From NCBI RefSeq assembly GCF_946478835.1, contig NZ_CAMLDV010000009.1, positions 1 through 43,939 of the forward strand: a stretch of 43,939 nucleotides of DNA, written 5' to 3'. A program made the translations under genes and the position numbers. How positions within the stretch are numbered: the first letter of the stretch is position 1; the number at the start of each line of letters is the position of its first letter. The stretch is from an uncultured Bdellovibrio sp. GTDB lineage: Bacteria > Bdellovibrionota > Bdellovibrionia > Bdellovibrionales > Bdellovibrionaceae. The notes beneath the pieces were generated by a model. It had not been told where the DNA came from, ran no database searches, and saw only the letters and a program-made list of their open reading frames with translations. Below are positions 14,198 through 22,350 of the stretch, one piece after another.

Positions 14198-14683
14198 ATG
14201 TTTAAGAAGGTGATTTTACTGCAGTCTTTGATTACGTTGTTCGCTCAGGGAGCTTGGGCCGAGACAATGATTTTCCACGGAACTGTGGCTGCTCGCAAAC
14301 AATGTGCTGACACAGGCGGAGTTTTTGCGACGGATTTGGGATGCAAAAAATTGTCTTTAAACCAAAGAGCCTGCGCGGTGGCTTTGAATGTGAGCCAAGG
14401 CGAAATCCAAACGATGCAAGTGGAAGTTCCAGAAGCTTTTAACACAGGTGATGCCCGCAAAGCTCAATACACGGTTTCTGTGACGAAGCCTTATCTTTAT
14501 CGCGACGGTTTCCATGCCTATATGTTGAAGATGGACAAAGAGTCTTCCATCGAAGTGAAAATCGCCAGCAACGGAACGGGAAAAGTCTTGGCTGCAAACA
14601 TGTACTTTGACCACGAATTTGCCAAAGATGGAACTCGTACTTACAAACAATATGAGTGCCGCAATCTGAAAAGAGTCAAATAA
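14198..14683 (+). CDS. Exported protein of unknown function
   Basis: The product is 161 aa from the ATG at 14198, which follows CAGGAGGCG. The signal peptide (KKVILLQSLITLFAQGAWA) is cleaved before ETMIF. The mature part has four Cys (RKQCADTGG, LGCKK, QRACAVAL, YECRN) and a beta-rich pattern (AQYTVSVTKPYLYRDGFHAYML). Two disulfides are plausible. No family recognised. The frame extends upstream to 14135, but that part lies in the hairpin and has no ribosome site. The gene follows the Cys-rich gene on the same strand. Confidence 0.78.
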   Translation: MFKKVILLQSLITLFAQGAWAETMIFHGTVAARKQCADTGGVFATDLGCKKLSLNQRACAVALNVSQGEIQTMQVEVPEAFNTGDARKAQYTVSVTKPYLYRDGFHAYMLKMDKESSIEVKIASNGTGKVLAANMYFDHEFAKDGTRTYKQYECRNLKRVK

Positions 14684-14756
14684 GATGAAATCACTCCTAA
14701 AGTAAGGAATGATATTGAGAAGTGATAGACTTCAAATATCTGACTTGGGGGAGTGA

Positions 14757-15536
14757 ATGAACTCTTGGAGCTTGCAAGGTAAAACAGCGGTCGTGTGCGG
14801 CGCTTCGGGCGGTATCGGTGAAGCGTCCGCAAAACTTTTAGCGGAACGAGGCGCACGAATTCTGGCTTTAGCAAGAACAGAAGAAAAGTTAAAAGCCCTT
14901 ATCAGTTCCTTGCCTGGTGAGGGTCACAAAAGTTTTGCAATCGATCTAGCAAATACGGATAAGCTGCAAACAGATATTCTTCCGTTGCTGCAAAAAGAAT
15001 CCGTGCAAATTTTAATCAACAATACCGGTGGCCCCAAAGGCGGGCCTTTGCATGAAGCCAATATCACTGAATTTGAAATTCCTCTGCGTGCGCATCTGAT
15101 TGCGTCTCATCTTCTGGTGCAGACGCTATTGCCTTCCATGAAGAAATCTCAATACGGGCGAATCATTAATGTGATTTCGACCTCTGTCAAAAATCCGATT
15201 CCAGGTTTGGGAGTTTCAAATACCATCCGTGGTGCCATGGCGAACTGGTCAAAAACTTTAGCCGGAGAACTCGCGCCTTTTGGTGTGACAGTAAACAATG
15301 TTTTACCTGGCTACATCCGGACCGACCGGCTGCGTTCTTTGATGGGCTCTTCAGCGACAGCCACACGAACCTCTGTTGAGGCGGTCGAAGAAAACTGGAA
15401 GAAAACAATTCCCGCAGGAAGAATCGGGGAGCCACAAGAAATGGCGGAGGCGATTGCATTTTTAGCGAGCCCGGCGGCTTCGTATATTAACGGTATTAAT
15501 CTGCCTGTCGATGGGGGAAGAACTCCGTCACTTTAA
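14757..15536 (+). CDS. Short-chain dehydrogenase/reductase, atypical active site
   Basis: The 259-aa cytoplasmic oxidoreductase resembles 3-oxoacyl-ACP reductases. It has the NAD(P) motif VCGASGGIGEAS (residues 13-24), the NNTG motif (LINNTGGPKGG), the catalytic-Ser strand VISTS, and the C-terminal PAGRIGEPQEMAEAIAFLAS...GINLPVDGG. The usual Tyr-x-x-x-Lys is replaced: LGVSNTIRGA places Ser154 and Arg158 where Tyr and Lys normally stand. A known SDR subgroup carries such a change, so this is probably divergence rather than decay. Its reaction is unknown. The ATG follows GGGGGAGTGA. The neighbours give no pathway. Confidence 0.88.
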   Translation: MNSWSLQGKTAVVCGASGGIGEASAKLLAERGARILALARTEEKLKALISSLPGEGHKSFAIDLANTDKLQTDILPLLQKESVQILINNTGGPKGGPLHEANITEFEIPLRAHLIASHLLVQTLLPSMKKSQYGRIINVISTSVKNPIPGLGVSNTIRGAMANWSKTLAGELAPFGVTVNNVLPGYIRTDRLRSLMGSSATATRTSVEAVEENWKKTIPAGRIGEPQEMAEAIAFLASPAASYINGINLPVDGGRTPSL

Positions 15537-15615
15537 CAAAGTCTTGTGAGATTACAGGTTGCGATTGTTTCAGAGAGACCGACAATAAAAAAAGGTTTCA
15601 AACCAAGGAGCCTTT

Positions 15616-16032
15616 ATGAATCGTCGCAACTTTTTAGGGACCTCGGTTAAAATTTTGGTCCTCTCTTTCAGTGCAGCCATTTTAGACGCCTGCGGTGGCA
15701 GTTCAAAAAGCATAAACAACAGCAGCGATCCGGAAGAAACAAATCCTCCCGGAAAAACTCCAACTAAACCTGGAGCGAGTTGTCTGAAAAGCGGAACGGT
15801 TGTCGATATACAGCAAGTGCATGCGACGAACCACACTCTGGTGATTCCAATTCGAGATATAAACGCGGGCATGGATAAGATTTATGTTCTAGAAGACAAT
15901 GGAAGCGGTCACACGCATACTGTAGTTATGACCGCTGGTGATTTTAAGAGACTGCGAAACAATGAAGGTGCCATGGAATTTTCCAGTTTTGATGGCGATC
16001 ACAGTCACACTGTCACAGTGACCTGCATTTAA
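15616..16032 (+). CDS. Predicted lipoprotein with Tat-like signal and His-rich motifs
   Basis: The 138-aa protein begins MNRRNFLGTSVKILVL, a twin-arginine-like (RRNFLG) signal, and ends its signal at the lipobox ILDAC (Cys26). An Asn/Pro/Thr linker follows (PPGKTPTKPG), then a small domain with two HxH clusters, GSGHTHTVVM and GDHSHTVTV, and two Cys. The paired His clusters suggest a metal (Cu, Zn or Ni) site. The Tat signal suggests it folds, perhaps with its cofactor, before export. AAGGAG precedes the ATG. It overlaps the convergent lplA by 4 bp. Function inferred only. Confidence 0.72.
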   Translation: MNRRNFLGTSVKILVLSFSAAILDACGGSSKSINNSSDPEETNPPGKTPTKPGASCLKSGTVVDIQQVHATNHTLVIPIRDINAGMDKIYVLEDNGSGHTHTVVMTAGDFKRLRNNEGAMEFSSFDGDHSHTVTVTCI

Positions 16033-17048
16033 ATTTCGATCTGGCGGCAGAGCCACTGTTCGAGCTCTGTCAGCCCCGCAGAAAGATCGGCAAACTTTTC
16101 GCGGGCTTTTGCAAGAGCTTGGCGAATTGTTTCGCCGCGATACGCTTGACCTCGCAGACTCATAGTTAAATCTTCAATCAATTGCGGATACAGGCAATCG
16201 GTGAAGATCTTAAGTTCTTTGATAACGCCATCTTCAACTTGGAATTGGAAATCAAAGAAACCGAGTGACAGATACTCGTCCATCTTGTGATTGAATTCCA
16301 AAGTATTTCCATACAACCATTCCCACGAACTTAAGGTGTCGTACTGAGCTTTTAGCTCTGGAATGCGTTTTAAGCTTTCCATTGTTAAAGACTCGATTTC
16401 GGCTTTGGCATCGTAAAATTTTTCAAAAGCGGCGACCATGGTTTCAACAATTTGATCGTGCTTGATGTTTGCAGAAACTTCGTTGAGGTTGGCAACGCGT
16501 GCGCGCACAGACTCTTTGCCTTTGGCTTGCAGCTTCTTGGGATTCGGAGTCAGGTAGTTTCCAAGACGCGTGAGATCGGTGTGCAAAAGCAAAGTTCCAT
16601 GATGAAACGCACGGTCTTTCTTTTCACGATAGGCACTGCCGCTAAATTTGCGGGGACCATCATGGAATGGAATCAGTAAATCGTTTCTTCCGGAAGCTTC
16701 ACCTGTGATGCCGAAGTTTTTAAGTGCATTGAAGATCACTTGTACATTGTTATCGCGCTTATAAGCCTCTTTCGGAGACAGGAAAGTAAAATTCGTATTT
16801 CCCAAATCATGAAATACAGCGCCACCGCCAGTCGTGCGACGGGCAAGGTGAACATTGTCGTTTTTCATTTGTGCAAGATTGCACTCAGACCATGGATTTT
16901 GATTTCTTCCGATGACCACCGTCTCTTCATTTCTCCACAGGAAAAGAACTTGTTGAGAAGGATCGAGGTTGTGAAAGATCCATTCTTCGGTGGCAAGATT
17001 AAGATGAGGATTAAAACTATCTGAAAGAAAAACTTTGAGCTTTTGCAT
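16029..17048 (-). CDS. lplA: Lipoate-protein ligase A
   Basis: The enzyme activates lipoate with ATP and attaches it to lipoyl domains of pyruvate and 2-oxoglutarate dehydrogenases or the glycine cleavage H protein. At 339 aa it is full length, with a large catalytic domain and a small C-terminal accessory domain. Signature motifs are NLATEEWIF, LWRNEETVVIGRNQNPW, ARRTTGGGAVFHDLGNTNFTF, RKFSGSAYR (with the active-site Lys) and HHGTLLLHTDL. The ATG lies near 17048 without a strong Shine-Dalgarno. The presence of LplA suggests the cell can scavenge free lipoate, as a predator feeding on prey could. Confidence 0.94.
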   Translation of the reverse strand: MQKLKVFLSDSFNPHLNLATEEWIFHNLDPSQQVLFLWRNEETVVIGRNQNPWSECNLAQMKNDNVHLARRTTGGGAVFHDLGNTNFTFLSPKEAYKRDNNVQVIFNALKNFGITGEASGRNDLLIPFHDGPRKFSGSAYREKKDRAFHHGTLLLHTDLTRLGNYLTPNPKKLQAKGKESVRARVANLNEVSANIKHDQIVETMVAAFEKFYDAKAEIESLTMESLKRIPELKAQYDTLSSWEWLYGNTLEFNHKMDEYLSLGFFDFQFQVEDGVIKELKIFTDCLYPQLIEDLTMSLRGQAYRGETIRQALAKAREKFADLSAGLTELEQWLCRQIEI

Positions 17049-17127
17049 GAGCGAAACCTATTCTTGCAGCGAGCGTTGGTCAAGGAACGAGACATCTAAG
17101 AGTATATATTCGTTTAAGGCCGGAACC

Positions 17128-17157
17128 TTGACTTTTTTTCGTGCTTAGGGCTTAAAT
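17128..17157 (+). promoter_or_regulatory. Candidate promoter of the guanidine exporter unit
   Basis: TTGACT (17128-17133), an 18-bp spacer and TTAAAT (17152-17157) fit a housekeeping promoter. Transcription would start about 17164, some 20 nt before the riboswitch-like element. Confidence 0.45.
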
Positions 17158-17185
17158 AGAGTCTGTATTTCATTCTTTGAAATGC

Positions 17186-17226
17186 CCGGACGATGTGCGA
17201 CGTACCCGGTTAGGACAAGACGACGC
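17186..17226 (+). promoter_or_regulatory. Guanidine-III (ykkC-III) riboswitch
   Basis: The 41-nt segment contains, in order, the blocks of the guanidine-III aptamer: CCGGACGA, GTGCGACGTACCCGGT, AGGACAAGACGACGC. P1 forms from CCGG with CCGG. The pseudoknot pairs GCGACGT with ACGACGC, with one A-A mismatch where the studied class members I recall have a C-G pair. It is followed directly by TTTTTT and, 13 nt later, AAAGGAG and the start of a SugE/Gdx-type exporter gene, the usual target. I recognise the consensus from memory; a covariance-model search would settle it. Confidence 0.88.
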
Positions 17227-17253
17227 TTTTTTCTAATAGAAAGGAGTGTTGGT

Positions 17254-17589
17254 ATGTCTAACACAGTAGCATGGATTCTCTTATCTATTGCCGGTCTTCT
17301 TGAAGTCGGTGGGTCTATCGGTCTCAAATATACAGAAGGTTTCACAAAATTAAATGCCAGTATTTTTACTCTCGTGGCTTTGGCGGGGAGTATGTTTTTG
17401 CTCGCGCGCGCGGCGACCGTTTTACCTATTGGAACGGCTTACGGAGTGTGGGTGGGAATTGGTGCTTTGGGGGCTGCGATCTTAGGGATTATTCTCTTTA
17501 AAGAAGCGGCGACTCCGGCGCGGTTGTTTTTTTTAGGGTTGCTTTTGGTCTCTATTATCGGACTGAAAGTCACCTCGGGCTCCCACTAA
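17254..17589 (+). CDS. Small multidrug resistance protein, SugE/Gdx guanidinium exporter type
   Basis: The product is 111 aa with four transmembrane helices. It has the SMR core: the conserved Glu in LLEVGGSIGLKYTEGF (Glu17), PIGTAYGVWVGIGALGAAILGIILFKE, and a last helix LFFLGLLLVSIIGLKV. The GTAYGVWVGIGA segment is of the SugE/Gdx kind rather than EmrE. Together with the riboswitch in its leader this points to proton-coupled guanidinium export. SMR proteins work as dual-topology dimers, and no paired second subunit is present, consistent with a Gdx homodimer. The start at 17254 follows AAAGGAG. The longer frame from 17182 would begin inside the riboswitch. Confidence 0.9.
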   Translation: MSNTVAWILLSIAGLLEVGGSIGLKYTEGFTKLNASIFTLVALAGSMFLLARAATVLPIGTAYGVWVGIGALGAAILGIILFKEAATPARLFFLGLLLVSIIGLKVTSGSH

Positions 17590-17695
17590 GAGAGGCATTT
17601 TTTACCATTCCTGGGGCGCATATATAATGTCGCTTTATTCATTTCATAGTCTAAGTGTTTCTTTGTATAAGACGTCCATACAAAAGGAAGTATTT

Positions 17696-18247
17696 ATGAA
17701 ACACTTAGTAATTGTTCTTTCATTGTTGGTATCAACATCGGCTTTTGCGAAAAACCAAGATATCGAAAAACGTGTTCGTTACGCTGCGGATCTTTTGGCT
17801 TCTATTGCTGAAGGTTCTCAAGAGTACAAAGTCACTCCAGGTGCGGATGTTAAAAAAATCTTATTCGAACTTGCGACAAATGAAGGAATGGTTGAAGACC
17901 AAAAAGACTTTGACGACCATTGGGAAGCGACAACCAAAAATGCCTGGGGTGTTGACGAAATGTTGTGGGCTGAAGAAGACCGCGGCGGCGCTTATAGCTA
18001 CATCGAAAACTCTTTAGAGAACGCTTTGGAAGAAGGCGAGCAATCTGAACAAGACAAAATCAAATTTGCCGATGGCACTTTAAAATTGAATAAAGCTTTC
18101 AATGTTCTTCGCTCTATCAAATCTGTAAAATACGGTGTGGCCCCCATGGGCGCCGTTCAGTGTGGTGTGACTTTCCCGTCATTAATGATTTTGGACACTG
18201 AAAACGGTGTTGTTCACCAAATCATCATGGAAGGTTCAGGCTGCTAA
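17696..18247 (+). CDS. Exported protein of unknown function
   Basis: The product is 183 aa from the ATG at 17696 after AAAAGGAAG. The signal peptide (KHLVIVLSLLVSTSAFA) is cleaved before KNQDIEK. The mature protein is acidic and largely helical, with LASIAEGSQEYKVTPGADVKKILFELA and a very acidic middle (EDQKDFDDHWE, WAEEDRGG). A pair of Cys lies near the C-terminus (VQCGVTF and terminal GSGC). Probably soluble in the periplasm or secreted. No family recognised. A bidirectional terminator follows. Confidence 0.8.
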   Translation: MKHLVIVLSLLVSTSAFAKNQDIEKRVRYAADLLASIAEGSQEYKVTPGADVKKILFELATNEGMVEDQKDFDDHWEATTKNAWGVDEMLWAEEDRGGAYSYIENSLENALEEGEQSEQDKIKFADGTLKLNKAFNVLRSIKSVKYGVAPMGAVQCGVTFPSLMILDTENGVVHQIIMEGSGC

Positions 18248-18271
18248 TAAAAAACACAGCCGTTAGAAAGA

Positions 18272-18306
18272 AAAAGCCAGTCGGGAAAAATCTTACTGGC
18301 TTTTTT
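18272..18306. terminator. Bidirectional intrinsic terminator
   Basis: AAAAGCCAGT, a 13-nt loop and ACTGGCTTTTTT form a stem with T-runs on both strands. It lies between the convergent exported-protein and LOG-family genes. Confidence 0.85.
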
Positions 18307-18328
18307 ATTTTCATAGCTATCAAAAATT

Positions 18329-18913
18329 TTAGGTTTGTGACGGAGACCGAATCCACTTAGGCACATCCAGCGGCTGGTAAGTGGAAAACTTCTGCAGCAG
18401 TTCTTCTGATGAATTCGCGAAAACGACCAGGTCTTTGTATTGTTCACGAATAAATTTTTCTTCAATACCTTTGTTCACAAGTTCTTTAAGAGGTTTGTAG
18501 TAATCCAGCACATCTAAAACGCCGATGGGTTTTTGATGCAGTCCCAGTTGTGACCAAGTGACAATCTCACAAAGTTCTTCAAAAGTTCCAAAGCCTCCCG
18601 GCAAGGCAATAAAGCCATCAGAAAGTTCGGCCATCAAAGCTTTGCGCGAGTGCATAGAATCAACAACACGTAAATCGGTGAGTCCGAGGTGAGCCACTTC
18701 TTTGGTGCTCAAAATTTTTGGAATCACGCCGATGACATGCCCACCATGGGCAAGAACTTCGTCGGCAACAGCGCCCATTAAACCCACACTGGCGCCGCCA
18801 TAGACCAAGGTGATTTTATTTGCTGCCAAAGTTTTTCCCAAGTTTCGTGCGGCAGTCATATACTCGGGCTGAGCGCCAGCACTGGAGCCACAAAACACAC
18901 AGATGCTTTTCAT
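18329..18913 (-). CDS. LOG-family nucleotide-phosphate phosphoribohydrolase
   Basis: The 194-aa cytoplasmic Rossmann-fold enzyme is of the Lonely Guy type. Motifs are SICVFCGSSAGAQPEY, LVYGGASVGLMGAVADEVL, HSRKALMAELSDGFIALPGGFGTFEELCE. The PGGxGTxxE signature and the Arg of SRK form the phosphoribosyl site. Relatives release free base from N6-modified or ordinary nucleoside monophosphates. The bacterial role is often nucleotide salvage rather than cytokinin production. In a predator, salvage of prey nucleotides would make sense, but this is inference. The start has weak context (AAGAGGTTTTTATG). Confidence 0.92.
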   Translation of the reverse strand: MKSICVFCGSSAGAQPEYMTAARNLGKTLAANKITLVYGGASVGLMGAVADEVLAHGGHVIGVIPKILSTKEVAHLGLTDLRVVDSMHSRKALMAELSDGFIALPGGFGTFEELCEIVTWSQLGLHQKPIGVLDVLDYYKPLKELVNKGIEEKFIREQYKDLVVFANSSEELLQKFSTYQPLDVPKWIRSPSQT

Positions 18914-19019
18914 AAAAACCTCTTAGTTATTAAAATGACAAAATCCCGGGAAATGTCAACGCCACCGAAATCCATTGCCTTTTTAAAAGACCTTGTTTGA
19001 GATATGAAAAGGGGTCGCC

Positions 19020-19388
19020 ATGAAGATCAATGTGATTCGATCATTTTTAGTCCTGGAAGCCGTCGTCTTTTTTCTGGCGGCTCTTTTCCATTTCGATATT
19101 CTGACAACCGGCTATGAACACCAAAAAGCGGGGACCGCCGAAACCGTCATCGGTGGTGTTTTAACATTAGGATTGATTCTAAGTTTTTTAGCTAAAGAGT
19201 GGACTCACAGACTCGCGATGACGGCGCAAGGATTTGCACTGTTGGGAGTTTTCGTGGGAATTATCATGATCACCATAGGTGTCGGCCCAAGGACTCCGCC
19301 GGATGTTTTAATTCACATGCTCATGGTGATTTTGCTGCTTTTGGGTCTCATGACCACGCACAGATACAAACGTCTTCTTCAGAAATAA
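19020..19388 (+). CDS. Small four-helix inner-membrane protein
   Basis: The 122-aa protein has four predicted transmembrane segments (SFLVLEAVVFFLAALFHF, TVIGGVLTLGLILSFLA, MTAQGFALLGVFVGIIMITIG, VLIHMLMVILLLLGLMTTH) with short loops. His residues lie in FHFD, HQKAG and LIHMLM. It resembles short membrane proteins of unassigned function, with no clear transport or enzymatic motif. GAAAAGGGG precedes the ATG. It is monocistronic, ending in a shared terminator with the convergent prpB. Confidence 0.78.
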   Translation: MKINVIRSFLVLEAVVFFLAALFHFDILTTGYEHQKAGTAETVIGGVLTLGLILSFLAKEWTHRLAMTAQGFALLGVFVGIIMITIGVGPRTPPDVLIHMLMVILLLLGLMTTHRYKRLLQK

Positions 19389-19416
19389 AAAGGGAGGCTG
19401 ATGCCTCCCTTTTTTC
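19387..19416. terminator. Bidirectional intrinsic terminator
   Basis: AAAAAGGGAGGC-TGAT-GCCTCCCTTTTTT is a perfect 12-bp stem with T-runs on both strands, placed exactly between the stop codons of the membrane-protein gene and prpB. Confidence 0.93.
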
Positions 19417-20316
19417 TTACTTCAAGGTGAAGTTAAAAATACTAGTGTCAAAAGAGTTGTACTCGTCATAACGAGAAAGCGCATACAGGTCTTTACGAGT
19501 CTGCATCTTATCCAAAAGACCTTCTTGAGTCCCTTTAGTTTTGATCTCGTGAAGACCTGAAACAGTCGCACCCATCGCGAGACGGAATGTTGTCACAGGG
19601 TAAATCACGATATTGTAACCAAGGTTAGAAAGCTCTTCATAAGTGTAAAGGCGGCCTTTACCGAACTCCGTCATGTTCGCAAGAAGAGGAACTGAAACTG
19701 CCTTACGGAAAGTTTCAAATTCTTTTTCATTCTCAAGAGCTTCAGTGAAGATGCAATCCGCACCCGCATCAATATAAGCTTTCGCACGATCAATGGCTTT
19801 ATCAATACCCTCGACAGCACGCGCATCGGTGCGAGCAATCAAAAGGAAATTTTCATCCAATTTTTTACCACGAGCCGCCGCCGCCACTTTGCGAGTCGCT
19901 TCATCGCGAGTCACAAGAGCTTTCCCATCAAGGTGACCACAACGCTTCGGATTGATCTGATCTTCAATATGGCAACCAGCAAGACCCATCTCAATCATCT
20001 CTTGCACAGTACGAGTCGCCGACATCGGCTCACCAAATCCAGTGTCGATATCAATAATAGTAGGCAGCTTCGTCGTACGAGAAATCTGGCGACCACGCTG
20101 AGCGACTTCAGTCAATGACGTCAACCCAATATCAGGATACCCAAGATCGTTAGAAAGAACCGATCCTGAGATATAAACCCCATCAAATCCTTCTCTCTCA
20201 ATAGCCATACTAACAAGCGGCGACCAAGAACCCGGGAATTGAAGTAATTTTCCAGACTTTAAGGCTTCACGAAAATTTTTACGCTTCTGAGCGGGAGTAA
20301 TTTCTGGGAATAACAC
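19417..20316 (-). CDS. prpB: 2-methylisocitrate lyase
   Basis: The enzyme cleaves 2-methylisocitrate to pyruvate and succinate, the last step of the methylcitrate cycle. It belongs to the isocitrate lyase/PEP mutase superfamily, with VYISGSVLSNDLGYPDIG, DIDTGFGEP (metal-binding Asp), HIEDQINPKRCGHLDGK (active-site Cys) and ARTDARAVEG. From the GTG at 20316, preceded by GAGG, the product is 299 aa and the Cys falls at residue 126, close to Cys123 of E. coli. An upstream in-frame GTG at 20337 adds seven residues but lies in the arm of a hairpin (TCACGAC 20334-20340 with GTCGTGA 20357-20363) and has no ribosome site. It follows prpD after a 396-bp gap that holds the giant inverted repeat. Confidence 0.93.
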   Translation of the reverse strand: MLFPEITPAQKRKNFREALKSGKLLQFPGSWSPLVSMAIEREGFDGVYISGSVLSNDLGYPDIGLTSLTEVAQRGRQISRTTKLPTIIDIDTGFGEPMSATRTVQEMIEMGLAGCHIEDQINPKRCGHLDGKALVTRDEATRKVAAAARGKKLDENFLLIARTDARAVEGIDKAIDRAKAYIDAGADCIFTEALENEKEFETFRKAVSVPLLANMTEFGKGRLYTYEELSNLGYNIVIYPVTTFRLAMGATVSGLHEIKTKGTQEGLLDKMQTRKDLYALSRYDEYNSFDTSIFNFTLK

Positions 20317-20556
20317 AGTATCCTCATCTTTCCTCACGACCCGCGTGGCTTCGGTAGTCGTGAATCAGTTATATTTTTCTAATTCAAAGATAAGCATTCA
20401 AAAACTTAGAATGCACATCTCTCAATTGGCCCAAGTTTCAAGATCGGTTTTGTGATTCTTAAAGATTTAACTCTGAAAGATCACCAGCATCGTATCACTT
20501 TCTAACGTGAGTGTGTTTTCAAAAGAACGAAAGAAACGTGATTTGTAGACCGAGAA

Positions 20557-20722
20557 CGTTGGGGGAGGAGCGGAGGGAGTCCTTTTGGCAACTCCCGAAG
20601 CAGGCCTCCGCCAAGCGTGATGCGTTCGACCGCTGAAAGCGGGCGATGGCGGCGAGCTCAAGGAAGAGCGCGCCGGCGTAGCGGAGCTTGCCAAAAGGAC
20701 TCCCTCCGCTTCTCCCGCACCG
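20557..20722. repeat. Giant inverted repeat in the prpD-prpB gap
   Basis: A perfect 23-bp arm, 20569-20591, pairs with 20688-20710; each contains GGAGTCC(TTTT)GG or its complement. Pairing continues outward for about nine more bases with one wobble and one mismatch, to near 20557/20722. Inside are CCGCCA (20608-20613) with TGGCGG (20647-20652) and CCGCT-GAA-AGCGG (20630-20642). The whole is far GC-richer than the surroundings. The rest of the 20338-20733 gap is AT-rich and holds only the small prpB leader hairpin. It may be a non-autonomous mobile palindrome or a transcript-processing hairpin. Confidence 0.85.
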
Positions 20723-20733
20723 AGATCTCCGTC

Positions 20734-22242
20734 CTAGAAGATCCCTTTATTATCGCGTTTGTTGTTAACAAGCTTGTCGATAGGAATCTGAACGTTCAAC
20801 TGTTGAACTTCTTCAGCAGTCAAAGATTCAAGACGCTCAACAAGACCAATGAAACGATCACGTTCTTGTTTCGTGATAATCCCTTCAGTCAAAGTGTCAA
20901 ACTTACGGATGTAGTCAGCACGTTTGAACGGACGAGCCCCCGCTGGATGCGCATCAGCCACACCTAGTTCATCAACGATTTTAGAACCATCTTTCATCGT
21001 AATTTCTACGCGGCCACCGAAGCGTTTTTTATCTGGATCTGTCTCGTGGTACCAAGCAGTCCATTGTTTGTCTTCAACAGTAGAAATTTTGTGCCACAAA
21101 GCCACAGTATCAGCACGTTTCGCACGCTCTGGAGCGTACGAGTTAACATGGTGCCAAGTTCCATCTTGAAGAGCCACTGCGAAGATGTACATGATCGAGT
21201 GATCAAGAGTCTCGCGAGATGCATTTGGATCCATTTTTTGTGGATCGTTCGCACCAGTACCAATCACGTAGTGAGTGTGGTGAGAAGTGTGGATCACGAT
21301 ATTTGCAATATCGTCGAAGTTTTTGATCATTGGCTTCATTTTGCGAGCCAAGTCGATCAATGCTTGAGATTGGTACTCCGCAGAGTGTTCTTTTGTGTAA
21401 GTCTCAAGGATTGCGCGTTTTTCTTCGCCCACTTCTGGAAGTGGAACTTCGTATTTTCCGTTTTTACCAGAAAGCATGTAAGCGATAACTGAATCTTCAC
21501 CTTCGTAAATCGGAGATGGAGCACCTTCGCCACGCATAACACGGTCTACAGCTTCTACTGCCAACTTACCAGCGTGTGCCGGAGCGTAAGCTTTCCAAGA
21601 AGAGATTTCACCTTTACGAGATTGACGAGTCGTGAAAGAAACGTGAACCGCTTGTTGAACCGCTTGGAAAATAGTTTCAGTTGGAAGAGACAACAATGTA
21701 CCGATACCCGCAGCTTGAGCAGGGCACAAGTGAGCGATATGGTCTTTTTTGTATTCGTGTAAGCAGATCGCTTTTACTAGATCAACGTGAACTTCGTAAC
21801 CAGTTACGATACCTTTAAGAAGTTCTTTACCGTTTTTACCCATTTGTTGAGCAACCGCCAAGATAGCTGGAATGTTGTCACCAGGGTGAGAGTAGTCAGC
21901 AGCCAAGTAAGTGTCATGAAAATCCAATTCACGAACCGCAGTGCCGTTCGCCCATGCAGCCCACTCACAGTCAAATTTTTGATCGTTTGGCATACCGAAT
22001 ACAGTCGCACCATGAGCGCGAGGATGCGCAATCGCCATCGCGCGAGCCGAAGCAACCGGACGACGGTTCGCAGCCGCGATAGCTACAGATGCGTTGTCGA
22101 TGATACGGTTGATAACCATATCAGTAACGTCAGCTTTGATAGGTGCATTGTCAGAAGCGATTTCAGCAATTTTCCAAGCAAGTTGGTCTTTGCGATCAAG
22201 CTTTTCTTTAGAAGGATAAACGCGAACTGTGTGTTTCTTCAT
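20734..22242 (-). CDS. prpD: 2-methylcitrate dehydratase, MmgE/PrpD family
   Basis: The enzyme dehydrates 2-methylcitrate to 2-methyl-cis-aconitate in propionate breakdown. At 502 aa it is full length. MmgE/PrpD family features are [83 protein letters not shown] and [21 protein letters not shown]. No iron-sulfur aconitase (AcnD/PrpF) is seen here, so it is the PrpD-type route. AAAGGA precedes the ATG. An imperfect repeat, CTTTCAGGGG (22251-22260) with CCTCTGAAAG (22292-22301), lies in its leader. prpB follows on the same strand. Confidence 0.95.
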   Translation of the reverse strand: MKKHTVRVYPSKEKLDRKDQLAWKIAEIASDNAPIKADVTDMVINRIIDNASVAIAAANRRPVASARAMAIAHPRAHGATVFGMPNDQKFDCEWAAWANGTAVRELDFHDTYLAADYSHPGDNIPAILAVAQQMGKNGKELLKGIVTGYEVHVDLVKAICLHEYKKDHIAHLCPAQAAGIGTLLSLPTETIFQAVQQAVHVSFTTRQSRKGEISSWKAYAPAHAGKLAVEAVDRVMRGEGAPSPIYEGEDSVIAYMLSGKNGKYEVPLPEVGEEKRAILETYTKEHSAEYQSQALIDLARKMKPMIKNFDDIANIVIHTSHHTHYVIGTGANDPQKMDPNASRETLDHSIMYIFAVALQDGTWHHVNSYAPERAKRADTVALWHKISTVEDKQWTAWYHETDPDKKRFGGRVEITMKDGSKIVDELGVADAHPAGARPFKRADYIRKFDTLTEGIITKQERDRFIGLVERLESLTAEEVQQLNVQIPIDKLVNNKRDNKGIF

Positions 22243-22350
22243 GAAAGGTCCTTTCAGGGGTTAAAAATAAAACAACTGAACCTAACTTGGGCCTCTGAAA
22301 GGGTCAAGAATCAGACGGGGAGAGTCCGCTTCACTCAGTGCGTCGCGGGG

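Noticed and set aside
20467..20694. 75-codon minus-strand frame inside the giant inverted repeat
   Set aside because: Ser/Pro/Arg-rich product made by the palindrome itself; no ribosome site.
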